Assembly: GCA_027296665.1 (NCBI GenBank)
Contig: JAPUIV010000274.1
Location: forward strand, 1 to 5,771
DNA: 5,771 nucleotides
Source: Acidobacteriota bacterium
GTDB lineage: Bacteria > Acidobacteriota > Polarisedimenticolia > JAPUIV01
Reading direction: 5' to 3'
Shown here: positions 5,668-5,771 of the stretch, in pieces
Numbering within the stretch: position 1 is the first letter of the stretch
Layout of the letters: each line of letters opens with the position of its first letter
The notes under the pieces: generated by a model
The model's input: only the letters and a program-made list of their open reading frames with translations
Databases searched by the model: none
What the model was told of the DNA's origin: nothing
Translations under genes and position numbers: made by a program

Positions 5668-5771
5668 ATGACTGAATTACTGAACCAACTAGAATTTCTC
5701 AAGGATATCGCGTGGGTTCCCTGGCTGATCTTGACCGCCGCCCTGTTCGTACTTTGGACCATCTGGAAGTC
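5668..5771 (+). CDS. N-terminal fragment of a membrane-anchored protein, cut by the window edge
   Basis: An open frame from ATG 5668 runs off the window after 34 codons. It starts MTELLNQLEFLKDIAW and continues into a hydrophobic stretch of about 18 residues (VPWLILTAALFVLWTIW), so the N-terminus looks like a signal anchor or first transmembrane helix. It follows the receiver gene by 23 nt in the same direction and may share its transcript. No strong ribosome binding site is seen: GAGGGG lies about 19 nt upstream, which is too far. The start and even the reality of the gene are therefore moderately supported. A membrane-bound signalling partner of the receiver is possible but cannot be shown from this fragment. 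Confidence 0.5.
   Translation, partial: MTELLNQLEFLKDIAWVPWLILTAALFVLWTIWK

Overview
This is a GC-rich bacterial chromosomal segment, densely coded, with short or overlapping gene junctions. The deoxyxylulose-independent PLP synthase (PdxS/PdxT), a stand-alone CheY-type receiver and an archaeal-type (AF1665-like) alanine dehydrogenase would fit a free-living, possibly thermotolerant or anaerobic lineage such as Nitrospirota or Desulfobacterota. That placement is a guess: nothing in the window identifies the species.

Layout. Positions 1-28 form a strong hairpin, probably the end of an upstream unit. A plus-strand gene (84-788) encodes a six-helix UreH/RcnA-type metal transporter with a histidine-rich loop. 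It converges on a long minus-strand cluster running from 5073 down to 816. In transcription order the cluster is: alanine dehydrogenase (4078-5073), a possible 38-residue very basic protein (3941-4057), a single-cysteine thioredoxin-fold protein (3596-3916), pdxS (2704-3585), pdxT (2090-2710), a beta-class DNA methyltransferase (1181-2089), and an unrecognised 122-residue protein (816-1184). From the thioredoxin-like gene onward the junctions are 10 nt apart, overlapping by 7 nt, directly abutting, and overlapping by 4 nt (GTGA). This is strong evidence for one polycistronic unit. A 199-nt divergent intergenic region (5074-5272) separates the cluster from a plus-strand response-regulator receiver (5273-5644, TTG start), which is followed by the start of a membrane protein cut by the window edge (5668 onward).

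How the genes fit together. PdxS and PdxT make pyridoxal 5'-phosphate from ribose 5-phosphate, glyceraldehyde 3-phosphate and glutamine. Alanine dehydrogenase interconverts alanine and pyruvate. The tail of the operon changes theme to a DNA methyltransferase and a translationally coupled unknown protein. That pair, and the small arginine-rich reading frame, are the least explained parts of the window. I see no CRISPR array, tRNA, rRNA, insertion sequence or clear prophage feature.
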